From assembly GCA_028751875.1 (NCBI GenBank), contig CM054145.1, forward strand, positions 6,213,411 to 6,277,410: a stretch of 64,000 nucleotides of DNA, written 5' to 3'. The notes beneath the pieces were generated by a model. The model was not told the origin of the DNA and did no database searches. It saw only the letters and a list, made by a program, of their open reading frames with translations. Below, one piece after another: positions 25,401-37,400 of the stretch (its first letter is position 1; each line of letters starts with the position of its first letter). Made by a program: the position numbers and the translations under genes. Source of the DNA: Rapana venosa. Lineage: Eukaryota > Mollusca > Gastropoda > Neogastropoda > Muricidae.

Positions 25401-28400
25401 TCACATAGAGTTCTTTATTCTTCAGCATAGAAGGTTCATTGTATTTCTGTTTTCAGCATAGAAGTTCATTGTATTTCTGTTTTCAGCATAGAAGGTTCAT
25501 TGTATTTCATGTTTTCAGCACAGAAGGTTCATTGTATTTCTGTTTTATATCAGAGTTATTTTTCTTTTCAAAGGCATAGCATTAGTTCATTGTTTTTTTT
25601 TACATAGAAGTTCATGTATTTTTAGCATGTGTCTTTCAGCATAGAGGTTCATTGTATTTCTGTTTTCAGCATAGAAGGTTCATTGTATTTCGTTTTCAGC
25701 ATAGAAGGTTCATTGTATTTCTGTTTTTCAGCATAGAAGTTCATTGATTATTTTTGATTTTCATTGACAGGTTCATTTTTGTTCAGCATAGAAGGTTCAT
25801 TGTATTCTGTTTTTCAGCATAGAAGGTTTCATGGTATTTTGTTTTCAGCATAGAAGTTTTTACTGTCTTTTTCAGCTAGAAGGTTCATTGCTATTTTGTT
25901 TTCAGCATAGAAGTTCATTACGTTTTCGTCATAGAGGTTCATTGTATTTAGTTCTTTCAGCAAGAGTTCATTGTATTTCTGTTTTCAGCATAGAAGGTTC
26001 ATTGTATTTCTGTTTTCAGCATAGAAGGTTCATTGTATTTCTGTTTTCAGCATAGAAGGTTCATTAGATTTCTGTTTTCAGCATAGAAGGTTCATTGTAT
26101 TTCATTTTTAGCATGAAGGTTCATTGTTTTGTTTCAGCATAGAAGGTTCATTTATTTCTGTTTTCAGCATAGAAGGTTCATTGTATTTCTGTTTTCCACA
26201 TGAAGTTCATTATTGTGTTTCATGTCAGTATGAAAAATTATGTTTCGTTTTTCAGCATAGGAAGGTTCGTTGATAATTTATCGTTTTCAGCATAGAAGTT
26301 CATTTGTATTTCCGTTTTTCAGCACAAGAAGTCTGTATTGTTTCAGTAGAAGTTCATTTATTCTTTTTCAGCATAGAAGGTTATTGTATTCTTGCCAGAA
26401 GTTGTTTTCTGTTTTCAGCATAGAAGGTTCATTGTATTTCCGTTTTCAGCATAGAAGGTTCATTGTATTTCTGTTTTTCAGCATAGAAGGTTCATTGTAT
26501 TTCTGTTTTCAGCATAGAAGGTTCATTGTATTTCTGTTTTCAGCATAGAAGGTTCATTGTATTTCTGTTTTCAGCATAGAAGGTTCATTGTTTTCTGTTT
26601 TCAGCATAGAAGTTCATTGTATTTCTGTTTCAGCATAGAAGGTTCATTGTATTTCTGTTTTCAGCATAGAAGGTTCATTGTATTTCTGTTTTCACATAGA
26701 AGGTTATCTTTATTGCTGTTTTTTTCAGCATAGAAGGTTCATTTATTGCCGTTTTCAGCATAGAAGGTTCATTGTATTTCTTTTTCAGCATAATAAGTGA
26801 TGAAGGTTCATTGTATTTCTGTTTTCAGCATAGAAGGTTCATTGTATTTGTTTTCAGCATAGAAGGTTCATTGTTTTTGCAGCATAGAAGGTTCATTGTA
26901 TTTCTGTTTTCAGCATAGAAGGTTCATTGTATTTCTGTTTTCAGGTCATTATGTGTTTTAATCATTTATTTCTGTTTTCAGCATAGAAGGTTCATTGTAT
27001 TTCTGTTTTCAGCATAGAAGGTTCATTGTATTTCTGTTTTCAGCACAGAAGGTTCATTGTATTTCTGTTTTCAGCATAGAAGGTTCATTGTATTTCTGTT
27101 TTCAGCATAGAAGGTTCATTGTATTTCTGTTTTCCAGAGTCATAATTAGTGTTTTCACATGATGTATTTTGTTTTCAGCAAGAAGGTTCATTGTATTTCT
27201 GTTTTCACATAGAAAGTTCATTTATTGCTGTTTTTCAATAAAGTCATGATTTCTGTTTTAGCATAGAAGTTCATTGTTTTCTGTTTTCAGCATAATAGTT
27301 CATTGTATTTCTGTTTTCAGCATAGAAGGTTCATTGTATTTCTGTTTTCAGCATAGAAGGTTATTGATTTTTCGTGTTTTCAGCATAGAAGGTTCATTGT
27401 ATTTCTGTTTTCAGCATAGAAGGTTCATTGTATTTTCTGTTTTTCAGCATAGAAGGTTCTTGTTTTCTGTTTTCAGCATGAAGGTTATTGTGTTTCTTGT
27501 TTTCAGCATAGAAGGTTCATTGTATTTTCTGTTTCAGCATAGAAGGTTCATTGTATTTCTGTTTTCAGCAAGAGTGTTCATTGTTATTTTCTGTTTTCAA
27601 CATGATAGTTCATTGTTATTGCTGTTTTTTAGATCACGATGTTCATTGTATTTTGTTTTCAGCATAAGGTTCATTGTATTTCTGTTTTCAGCATAGAAGG
27701 TTCATTGTATTTCTGTTTTCAGAAGTTCATTTATTTGTTTTACAGAGGTTCATTTTTCCGTTTTCAGCATAGAAGGTTCATTGTATTTCTTTTTCAGCAT
27801 AGAAGGTTCATTGTATTCTGTTTTCAGCATAGAAGGTTCATTGTATTTCTGTTTTCAGCATAGAAGGTTCATTGTATTTTCGTTTCCAGCATAGAAGGTT
27901 CATTGTATTTCTGTTTTCAGCATGGAAGGTTCATTGTATTTCTCTTTTCAGCATAGAAGGTTCATTGTATTTCTGTTTTCAGCATAGAATGTTCATTGTA
28001 TTTCTGTTTTCAGCATAGAAGGTTCATTGTATTTTCGTTTTCAGCACAGAAGGTTCATTGTATTTCTGTTTTCAGCATGGAAGGTTCATTGTATTTCTGT
28101 TTTCAGCATAGAAGGTTCATTGTATTTCTGTTTCCAGCATAGAAGGTTCATTGTATTTCTGTTTCCAGCATAGAAGGTTCATTGTATTTCTGTTTTCAGC
28201 ATAGAAGGTTCATTGTTTTCTGTTTTACATGGAAGCATTGTTTTTTCAGCATAGAAGGTTCATTGTATTTCTGTTTTCAGCATAGAAGGTTCATTGTATT
28301 TCTGTTTTCAGCACAGAAGGTTATGTATTTCTGTTTTCACATGAAGTTCTTTTATTCTGTTTTTAGCATAGAAGGTTCATTTTATTCTTTTTCAGCATAG

Positions 28401-31400
28401 AAGGTTCATTGTATTTCTGTTTTCAGCATAGAAGGTTCATTGTATTTCTGTTTTCAGCATAGAAGGTTCATTGTATTTCTGTTTTCAGCATAGAAGGTTC
28501 ATTGTATTTCTGTTTTCAGCACAGAAGGTTCATTGTATTTCTGTTTTCAGCATAGAAGGTTCATTGTATTTCTGTTTTCAGCATAGAAGGTTCATTGTAT
28601 TTCTGTTTTCAGCATAGAAGGTTCATTGTATTTCTGTTTTCCAGCATAGGAAGGTTCTATGTTATTTCTGTTTTCAGCATAGAAGGTTCATTGTATTTCT
28701 GTTTTCAGCACAGAAGGTTCATTGTATTTCTGTTTTCAGCATAGAAGGTTCATTGTATTTCTGTTTTCAGCATAGAAGGTTCATTGTATTTCCTGTTTTC
28801 AGCATAGAAGGTTCATTGTATTTCTGTTTTCAGCATAGAAGGTTCATTGTATTTCTGTTTTCAGCATAGAAGGTTATTGTTTTCGTTTGCAGGCAGAAGT
28901 TTCTGTTTGTTTCAGCATAGAAGGTTCATTGTATTTCGTTTTCAGCATAGAAGGTTCATTGTATTTCGTTTTCAGCATAGAAGGTTCATTGTATTTCGTT
29001 TTCAGCAAGAGGTTATTGTTGTTTTCAGCATAGAAGGTTCATTGTATTTCTGTTTTCAGCATAGAAGGTTCATTGTATTTCTGTTTTCAGCATAGAAGGT
29101 TCATTGTATTTCTGTTTTCAGCATAGAAGGTTCATTGTATTTCTGTTTTCAGCATAGAAGGTTCATTGTATTTCTGTTTTCAGCATAGAAGGTTCATTGT
29201 ATTTCTGTTTTCAGCATAGAAGGTTCATTGTATTTCTGTTTTCAGCATAGAAGGTTCATTGTATTTCCGTTTTCAGCACAGAAGGTTCATTGTATTTCTG
29301 TTTTCAGCATAGAAGGTTCATTGTATTTCTGTTTTCAGCATAGAAGGTTCATTGTATTTCTGTTTTCAGCATAGAAGGTTCATTGTATTTCTGTTTTCAG
29401 CATAGAAGGTTCATTGTATTTCGTTTTCAGCATAGAAGGTTCATTGTATTTCTGTTTTCAGCACAGAAGGTTCATTGTATTTCTGTTTTCAGCATAGAAG
29501 GTTCATTGTATTTCTGTTTTCAGCATAGAAGGTTCATTGTATTTCCTGTTTTCAGCATAGAAGGTTCATTGTATTTCTGTTTTCAGCATAGAAGGTTCAT
29601 TGTATTTCTGTTTTCAGCATAGAAGGTTCATTGTATTTCCGTTTTCAGCACAGAAGGTTCATTGTATTTCTGTTTTCAGCATAGAAGGTTCATTGATTTT
29701 GTTTTCAGCATAGAAGGTTCATTGTATTTCTGTTTTCAGCATAGAAGGTTCATTATTTCGTTTTCAGCAAGAAGGTTCATTGTATTTTTTCAGCATAGAA
29801 GGTTCATTGTATTTCGTTTTCAGCATAGAGAGTTCATTTGTAGTTCTGTTTTTTCAGCATAGAAGGTTCATTGTATTTCTGTTTTCAGCATAAAGGTTCA
29901 TTGTATTTCTGTTTTCCAGATAGAGAAGGTTCATTGTATTGTCGCATTTTCAGCATAGAAGGTTCATTGTATTTCTGTTTTCAGCACAGAAGGTTCATTG
30001 TATTTTGTTTCAGCATAGAAGGTTCATTGTTTACAGGTCTTTCTTTTCAGCATAGAAGGTTCATTGTATTTCTTTTCAGCATAGAAGGTTCATTGTATTT
30101 CCGTTTTCACTAGGAAGGTTTATTGTATTTTGTTTTCAGCACAGATGGTTCATTGTATTTCTGTTTTCAGCATAGAAGGTTCATTGTATTTTTTTTCACA
30201 TAGAAGGTTCATTGTATTTCTTTTCAGCATAGAGTTCATTGTATTTCTGTTTCAGCATAGAGGTTCATTGTATTTCGTTTTCAGCAAGAAGTATGTATTC
30301 GTTTCAGTATAGATGTTCATTGTATTTTGTTTTCAGCATAGAAGGTTCATTGTATTTCTGTTTTCAGCATAGAAGGTTCATTGTATTTTCGTTTTCGTGC
30401 ATCAGGAAAGTTCATTTATTCTGTTTTATCACAGATGGTTCTTTATTCCATTTTCAGCAAAAGGTTCATTGTATTTCTTTTTCCATAGAGGTTCATTGTA
30501 TTCTGTTTTCAGCATAGAGTTCATTGTATTTCGTTTCACAGAAAGGTTCATTGTATTGCTGTTTTCAGATGTCTTATCATTTCAGAAAGGTTCATTGTAT
30601 TTCCTTTTTCAGCATAGAAGGTTCATTGTATTGCCATTGCCAGCATAGAAGGTTCATTGTATTTGTTTTCAGCATAGAAGGTTCATTGTATTTGTGTTTC
30701 CGGCATAGAAGGTTCATTGTATTTCCTTTTTCAGCATAGAAGGTTCATTGTTTTTTTCAGCATAGAAGGTTCATTGTATTTTCGTTTTCATCATGGAAAG
30801 TTTATTTTATTGCTGTTTTTATCACAGATGGTTCATTTTATTGCCTTTCAGCACATAAGGTTCATTGTATTTCTTAGCAGATAGGTTATTTTATTTTTTT
30901 AGCATAAGTTCATTGTATTTCCTGTTTTCGACAGAAGTTCATTGTATTGCGTTCACAGATGGTTATTTATTCGTTTTCAGCATAGAAGGTTCATTGTATT
31001 TCCGTTTTCAGCATAGAAGGTTCATTGTATTTCTGTTTTCAGATAGAAGGTTCATTGCATTGTTTTCAGCAAAGGTTCATGTATTTGTTTTCAGATAGAA
31101 GGTTTGTATTTGTTTTCAGCATAGAAGGTTATATTTTCAGCATAGAAGGTTCATTGTTTTTCAGCATAGAAGGTTCATTGTATTCTTTTCAGCATGAAGT
31201 TCATTTATTTCTGTTTTCAGCATAGAAGGTTATTTTGTCATTTCAGCAAAAGGTTTTGTATTTCTGTTTTCAGCAAGAAGGTTCATTGTATTTGTTTTCA
31301 GCATAGAAGGTTCATTGTATTTCTGTTTTCAGCATAGAAGTATTGTATTTCTGTTTTCAGCATAGAAGGTTTCAATTGTATTTCTTGTTTTTCAGCATAG

Positions 31401-34400
31401 AAGTTCATTGTATTTCTGTTTTCAGCATAGAAGGTTCATTGTATTGTCTGATTTTCAGCATAGAAGTTCAGTTTTGTTGTACTGTTCTGTTTTCAGCATA
31501 GAAGGTTCATTTAATTTCTGTTTTCAGCATAGAAGGTTCATTGTTTTGTTTCAGCATAGAAGTTCATTGTTTTCAGCATAGAAGGTTATTGTATTTCTGT
31601 TTTAGCAAGAAGTTCATTGTATTTGTTTCGCATAGAAGTTCTTGTATTTTTCAGCATAGAAGGTTCATTGTATTTCTGTTTTCAGCACAGAAGGTTATTG
31701 TATTTCTGTTTTCAGCATAGAAGGTTCATTGTATTTCTGTTTCAGCAAGAAGGTTCATTGTTTGTTTTCAGCATGAGAGGTTAAATTGTATTTCTGTTTT
31801 CAGCACAGAATAGTTATTGTATTTCTGTTTTCAGCATAGAAGGTTCATTGTATTTCTGGTTTTCAGCACAGAAGGTTCATTGTATTTCTGTTTTCAGCAT
31901 AGAATGTTCATTGTATTTCTGTTTTCAGCATGAGAGTTCATTGTATTTCTGTTTTTCAGCACAGAAAGTTCATTGTATTTCTGTTTTCAGCACTAGAAGG
32001 TTCATTGTATTTCTGTTTTCAGCATAGAAGGTTCATTGTATTTCTGTTTTCAGCATAGAAGGTTCATTGTATTTCTGTTTTCAGCATAGAAGGTTCATTG
32101 TATTTCTGTTTTCAGCATAGAAGGTTCATTGTATTTCTGTTTTCAGCATAGAAGGTTCATTGTATTTCTGTTTTCAGCATAGAAGGTTCATTGTATTTCC
32201 GTTTTCAGCATAGAAGGTTCATTGTATTTCTGTTTTCAGCATAGAAGGTTCATTGTATTTCTGTTTTCAGCATAGAAGGTTCATTGTATTTCTGTTTTCA
32301 GCATAGAAGGTTCATTGTATTCTGTTTTCAGCATAGAAGGTTCATTGTATTTCTCGTTTTCAGCATAGAAGGTTCATTGTATTTCTGTTTTCAGCATAGA
32401 AGGTTCATTGTATTTTCTGTTTTCAGCATAGAAGGTTCATTGTATTTCCGTTTTCAGCATAGAAGGTTCATTGTATTTCTGTTTTCAGCATAGAAGGTTC
32501 ATTGTATTTACATTTTCAGCATAGAAGGTTCATTGTATTGTTTTCATAACATTATTTCTTAGCACGAAAGGTTCATTGTATTTCTGTTTTCAGCACAGAA
32601 TGTTCATTGTATTTCTGTTTTCAGCATAGAAGGTTCATTGCATTTGTTTTCAGCACATTTGATTGATTGTACTTCTGTTTTCAGCATAGAAGGTTCATTT
32701 AATTTCTGTTTTCAGCATAGAAGGTTCATTGTATGTCTGTTTTCAGCATAGAAGTTCATTGTATTGTCATTTTCAGCATAGAAGGTTTATTGTATTTCTG
32801 TTTTCGGCACAGAATGTTAATTGTATTTCTGTTTTCAGCATAGAAGGTTCATTGTATTTCTGTTTTCAGTACAGAAGGTTCATTGTATTTCTGTTTTCAG
32901 CATAGAAGTTCATTGTATTTCTGTTTTCAGCATAGAAGGTTCATTGTATTTCTGTTTTTAGCATAGAAGTTCATTGTATTGTCATTTTCAGCATAGAAGG
33001 TTCATTGTATTTCTGTTTTCGGCACAGAATGTTAATTGTATTTCTGTTTTCAGCATAGAAGGTTCATTGTATTTCTGTTTTCAGTACAGAAGGTTCATTG
33101 TATTTCTGTTTTCAGCATAGAAGGTTCATTGTTTTTCTGTTTTCAGCACAGAAGGTTCATTGTATTTCCGTTTTTAGCATAGAAGGTTCATTGCATTTCT
33201 GTTTTCAGCACAGAAAGTTCACTGTATTGCTGTTTTCAGCATAGAAGATTCATTTAACTTCTGTTTTCAGCATAGAAGGTTCATTGTATTTCTGTTTTCA
33301 GCATAGAAGGTTCATTGTATTTTCCGTTTTCAGCACAGAAGTTTCATTTAATTTCTGTTTTCAGCATAGAAGGTTAATTGTATTTCTGTTTTCAGCACAG
33401 AAGGTTCATTGTATTTGTGTTTTCAGCATAGAAGGTTCATTGTATTTCTGTTTTCAGCACAGAATGTTCATTGTATTTCTGTTTTCAGCATAGAAGGTTC
33501 ATTGTTTTTCTGTTTTCAGCACAGAATGTTCATTGTATTTCTGTTTTCAGCATAGAAGGTTCATTGTTTTTCTGTTTTCAGCACAGAAGGTTCATTGTAT
33601 TTCTGTTTTCAGCATAGAAGGTTCATTGTATTTCTGTTTTCAACATGGAAAGTTCATTTTATTGCTGTTTTTTTAAAATCACAGATGGTTCATTTTATTG
33701 CCATTTACAGCACCTAAGGTTCATTGTATTTCCTTTTTCAGCATAGAAGGTTGATCTAATTTCTGTTTTCAGCATAGAAGGTTCATGGTATTTCTGTTTT
33801 CAGCATAGAAGGTTCATTGTATTTCTGTTTCCAGCATAGAAGGTTCATTGTATTTCTGTTTTCAGCATAGAAGGTTCATTGTATTTCTTTTTTCAGCATA
33901 GAAGGTTTATTGAATTTCCGTTTTTAGCATAGAAGGTTCATTGCATTTCTGTTTTCAGCACAGAAAGTTCACTGTATTGCTGTTTTCAGCATAGAAGATT
34001 CATTTAACTTCTGTTTTCAGCATAGAAGGTTCATTGTATTTCTGTTTTCAGCATAGAAGGTTCATTGTATTTTCCGTTTTCAGCATAGAAGGTTCATTTA
34101 ATTTCTGTTTTCAGCATAGAAGGTTGTATTTCTGTTTTCAGCATAGAAGGTTCATTGTATTGACATTTTCATCATAGAAGGTTCATTTAATTTCTGTTTT
34201 CAGCACAGAAGGTTCATTGTATTTCTATTTTCAGCATAGAAGGTTCATTGTATTTCCGTTTTTAGCATAGAAGGTTCATTGTATTTCTGTTTTCAGCATA
34301 GAAGGCTCATGGTATTTCCGTTTTCAGCACGGAAGGTTCATTGTATTTCTGTTTTCAGCACAGAATGTTCATTGTATTTCTGTTTTCAGCATAGAAGGTT

Positions 34401-37400
34401 CATTGTATTTCTGTTTTCAGCATAGAAGGTTCATTGTATTTCTGTTTTCAGCACAGAAGGTTCATTGTATTTATGTTTTCAGCACAGAAGGTTCATTGTA
34501 TTTCTTTTTTCAGCATAGAATGTTCATTGTATTTCCGTTTTCAGCAGAGAAGGTTAATCGTATTTCTGTTTTCAGTATAGAAGGTTCATTGTGTTTCTGT
34601 TTTCAGCACGGAAGGTTCATTGTATTTGTGTTTTTAGCATAGAAGCTTCATTGTATTTCAGTTTCCAGCATAGAAGGTTTATTGTATTTCTGTTTCCAGC
34701 ATAGAAGGTTCATTGTATTTCTGTTTTCAGCATAGAAGGTTCATTGTATTTCTGTTTTCAGCATAGAAGGTTCGTTGTATTTCTGTTTTCAGCATAGAAG
34801 GTTCATGGTTATTCCGTTTTCAGCATAGAAGGTTCATTGTATTTCTGTTTTCCAGCATAGAAGGTTCATTGTATTTCTGTTTCCAGCATAGAAGGTTCAT
34901 TGTATTTATGTTTCCAGCATAGAAGGTTCATTGTATTTCTGTTTTCAGCATAGAAGGTTCATTGCATTTCTGTTTTCAGCACAGAAGGTTCATTGCATTT
35001 CTGTTTTCAGCGCAGAAGGTTCATTGTATTTCTGTTTCCAGCATAGAAGGTTCATTGTATTTCTGTTTTCAGCATAGCAGGTTCACTGTATTTCTGTTTT
35101 CAGCACAGAAGGTTCATTGTATTTCTTTTTTCAGCATAGAAGGTTCATTGTATTTCTTTTTTCAGCATAGAAGGTTCATTGTATTTCTGTTTCCAGCATA
35201 TCGGCCATTGGTCCACGCAGCATGTTGGGCAACCAGAACCAGTCGGGCCAACTCAACAATTTACAGAAAAGACCCAACGTCACCTCCAATTTTGGCAGGT
35301 GAGACATTCGTTGCCCTTTTTCTCTTCTGATGCTGTGAAACAATCCAGCATTGAATGTTTTGTGCTTCTCCATGAATTCTGAAAATATTTCCATGGAATT
35401 GACAAGGGAAAAAAAAGTTTATACAGTTGTTGATGTGTGTGTGTATGTTTTATGAGTGTTTCTGTGTGTGTGTGTGTGTGTGTGTCTGCTTATTATTGTT
35501 TTATTTTGAGGATAAAGGAATAAACACTTGTGCTTTTTTACACCCATTCCCCGTGTGTATACAGTTTTGCAACTTTTGTCATCTGTTCCTACTGGCACAC
35601 AATGGCATGCTCTTCCAAAAAGTGAAACGGGTTTTAACATGTGCACAAGATGTTCTGCGTGTGTTCACACACGGGACCTCAGTTTGTGTGTGTGTGTGAT
35701 AAATGTATTAGCTAGTGTGTTATTGACACAGACCAGCCTCTATGTTGCATGATGTTAACATCAGCAGAAGGGAGAAAGGCAGATGTTATTCACTATCATC
35801 CGCCCTGTGGGGAAACCAGGGGCCTGTCAGTACAAACAGCATCCCCACTGTCTGGAAATTCTGTACTAGGAATTCCCTCTTTTCTATCCCTCATTTTGTT
35901 TCTGCCTTGTTCCTTTTCTTCCTGGCACCCCCTTCTTGTCCATTTTCTGCCTTTTTGGTCCATTCTCCTGCCTTTTTTTCCAGAAAGACTTAAAAGATAA
36001 CAATTCACTCTTATGCTGAAGTTGGATGCGCTGGGCCTGACTTGTCACACGCTTAACGGCAGCATGATGCATTGTCGCTTATGTAACAGACAACAGTAGT
36101 TGCTTCCTGAGTGTTCGTCGAAGAAGAAGAAATACAGTTCTCATTACATTGTAGGAGTACACATTGAGCACACATTTTGGATTAGGGTCAGCATATTGGG
36201 ATCTTGACAACACATTTGCATGTCTATGAATATATTTGTTGTACACATCTACACTTAACATAGGTTTTTCAAATTATTTTTACATGTGCTGACAGTTGTT
36301 TATCTCAGCACATTTCCTAATGGCTAAACTTTTATGATGTCATCACTTATAAATTAAGAAGTCAAATAAAAAACCAGAAAGAAAAACACCCCTCTGTGTC
36401 GTGAAAAGTGTGAATCCAAAATTGCAGATGTTCTCATTATTTAATTTCGTAACAGAAATGGTGGGTAGTAATATTTATTTTATTTTTTTGTTTTCAGCCA
36501 AGGACCTATGGGAAACTACAGTACATTTGGTGGTTATGGAAGCAGCAGATCTAGTACATGTGAGCCTGACTTTTTGTTGTTGTTTTTTTTGATTGATGTT
36601 TTGGTCTTTTATGTGGGTTTTTTCCCCCCCTCCCCGTATCTTGGCTTGAGCTCTGAGGTTCACAAGATGTGTGTGTGTATGTGACTGTCACAGTGCACAC
36701 ACCCAGCAAGGGTCTAAGGGTCTAAGGGCCCAGTGCTGGAATGAGTCGGCCCCTTCCCTTTACCAAGTCCAGGTGGGGTCAGGTGTGGAGAATGTGCAAA
36801 GTTGATGATCTGAAGTCTGTAGCTAGTACCAATAGACTGCGCTGGTTTGGGGCACGTTCAACGGAAAGCAGACCACCACATCATAAAAAGAGCAATGAAC
36901 TTCGTAGTGGATGGAAAGAGACCAAAGGGAAGACCTAGCAAAACCTGGGCTGCCTGTATTGCAGATGATCTTAGAGAAAGGGGCATAAATAAGGAGGAAG
37001 CTCAAAACAGAGAGAGATGGAGAAGGCTCATCAATGTCAAACCTCCCCTGGGAGAAACATGACAAAAAAGGAAGAAGGTGTGGTCAGTTCCTGCTACAGT
37101 TAGCACCAGCTGGGCTGGGATCGAATGGGATGGAATACATAGCAGCTGAGAGTGGCTGAAAGTGGGGGAAGCTGACAGCTGTGCTGTATGTATGAAATAT
37201 GGAATGCATATAAAATGTGTCCACATGTGTAGATATGATTGCAACTCCAGGAGAGAAGGGAATTGAAGAGAGGATGATATGGGCAGTAACAGCTGAACAC
37301 TCACATATGTATGCATGCGTGCTTGCACAGTCTACAAACACAGGCATACACACATACATTCTTTAAAAAAAAAGTTTAAACCCTTTGAACAATTATCCCC

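Noticed and set aside
20330..35196. CRISPR array
   Set aside because: The repeats are directly contiguous, with no unique spacers, and lie in an intron of an animal gene.
20371..35330. Many plus-strand frames with repeated IEGSLYFCFQHRRFIVFLFSA-like peptides
   Set aside because: They are the three reading phases of the 31-bp array (three units make 31 codons). They end where a CATAG unit gives a stop and carry no independent coding signal.
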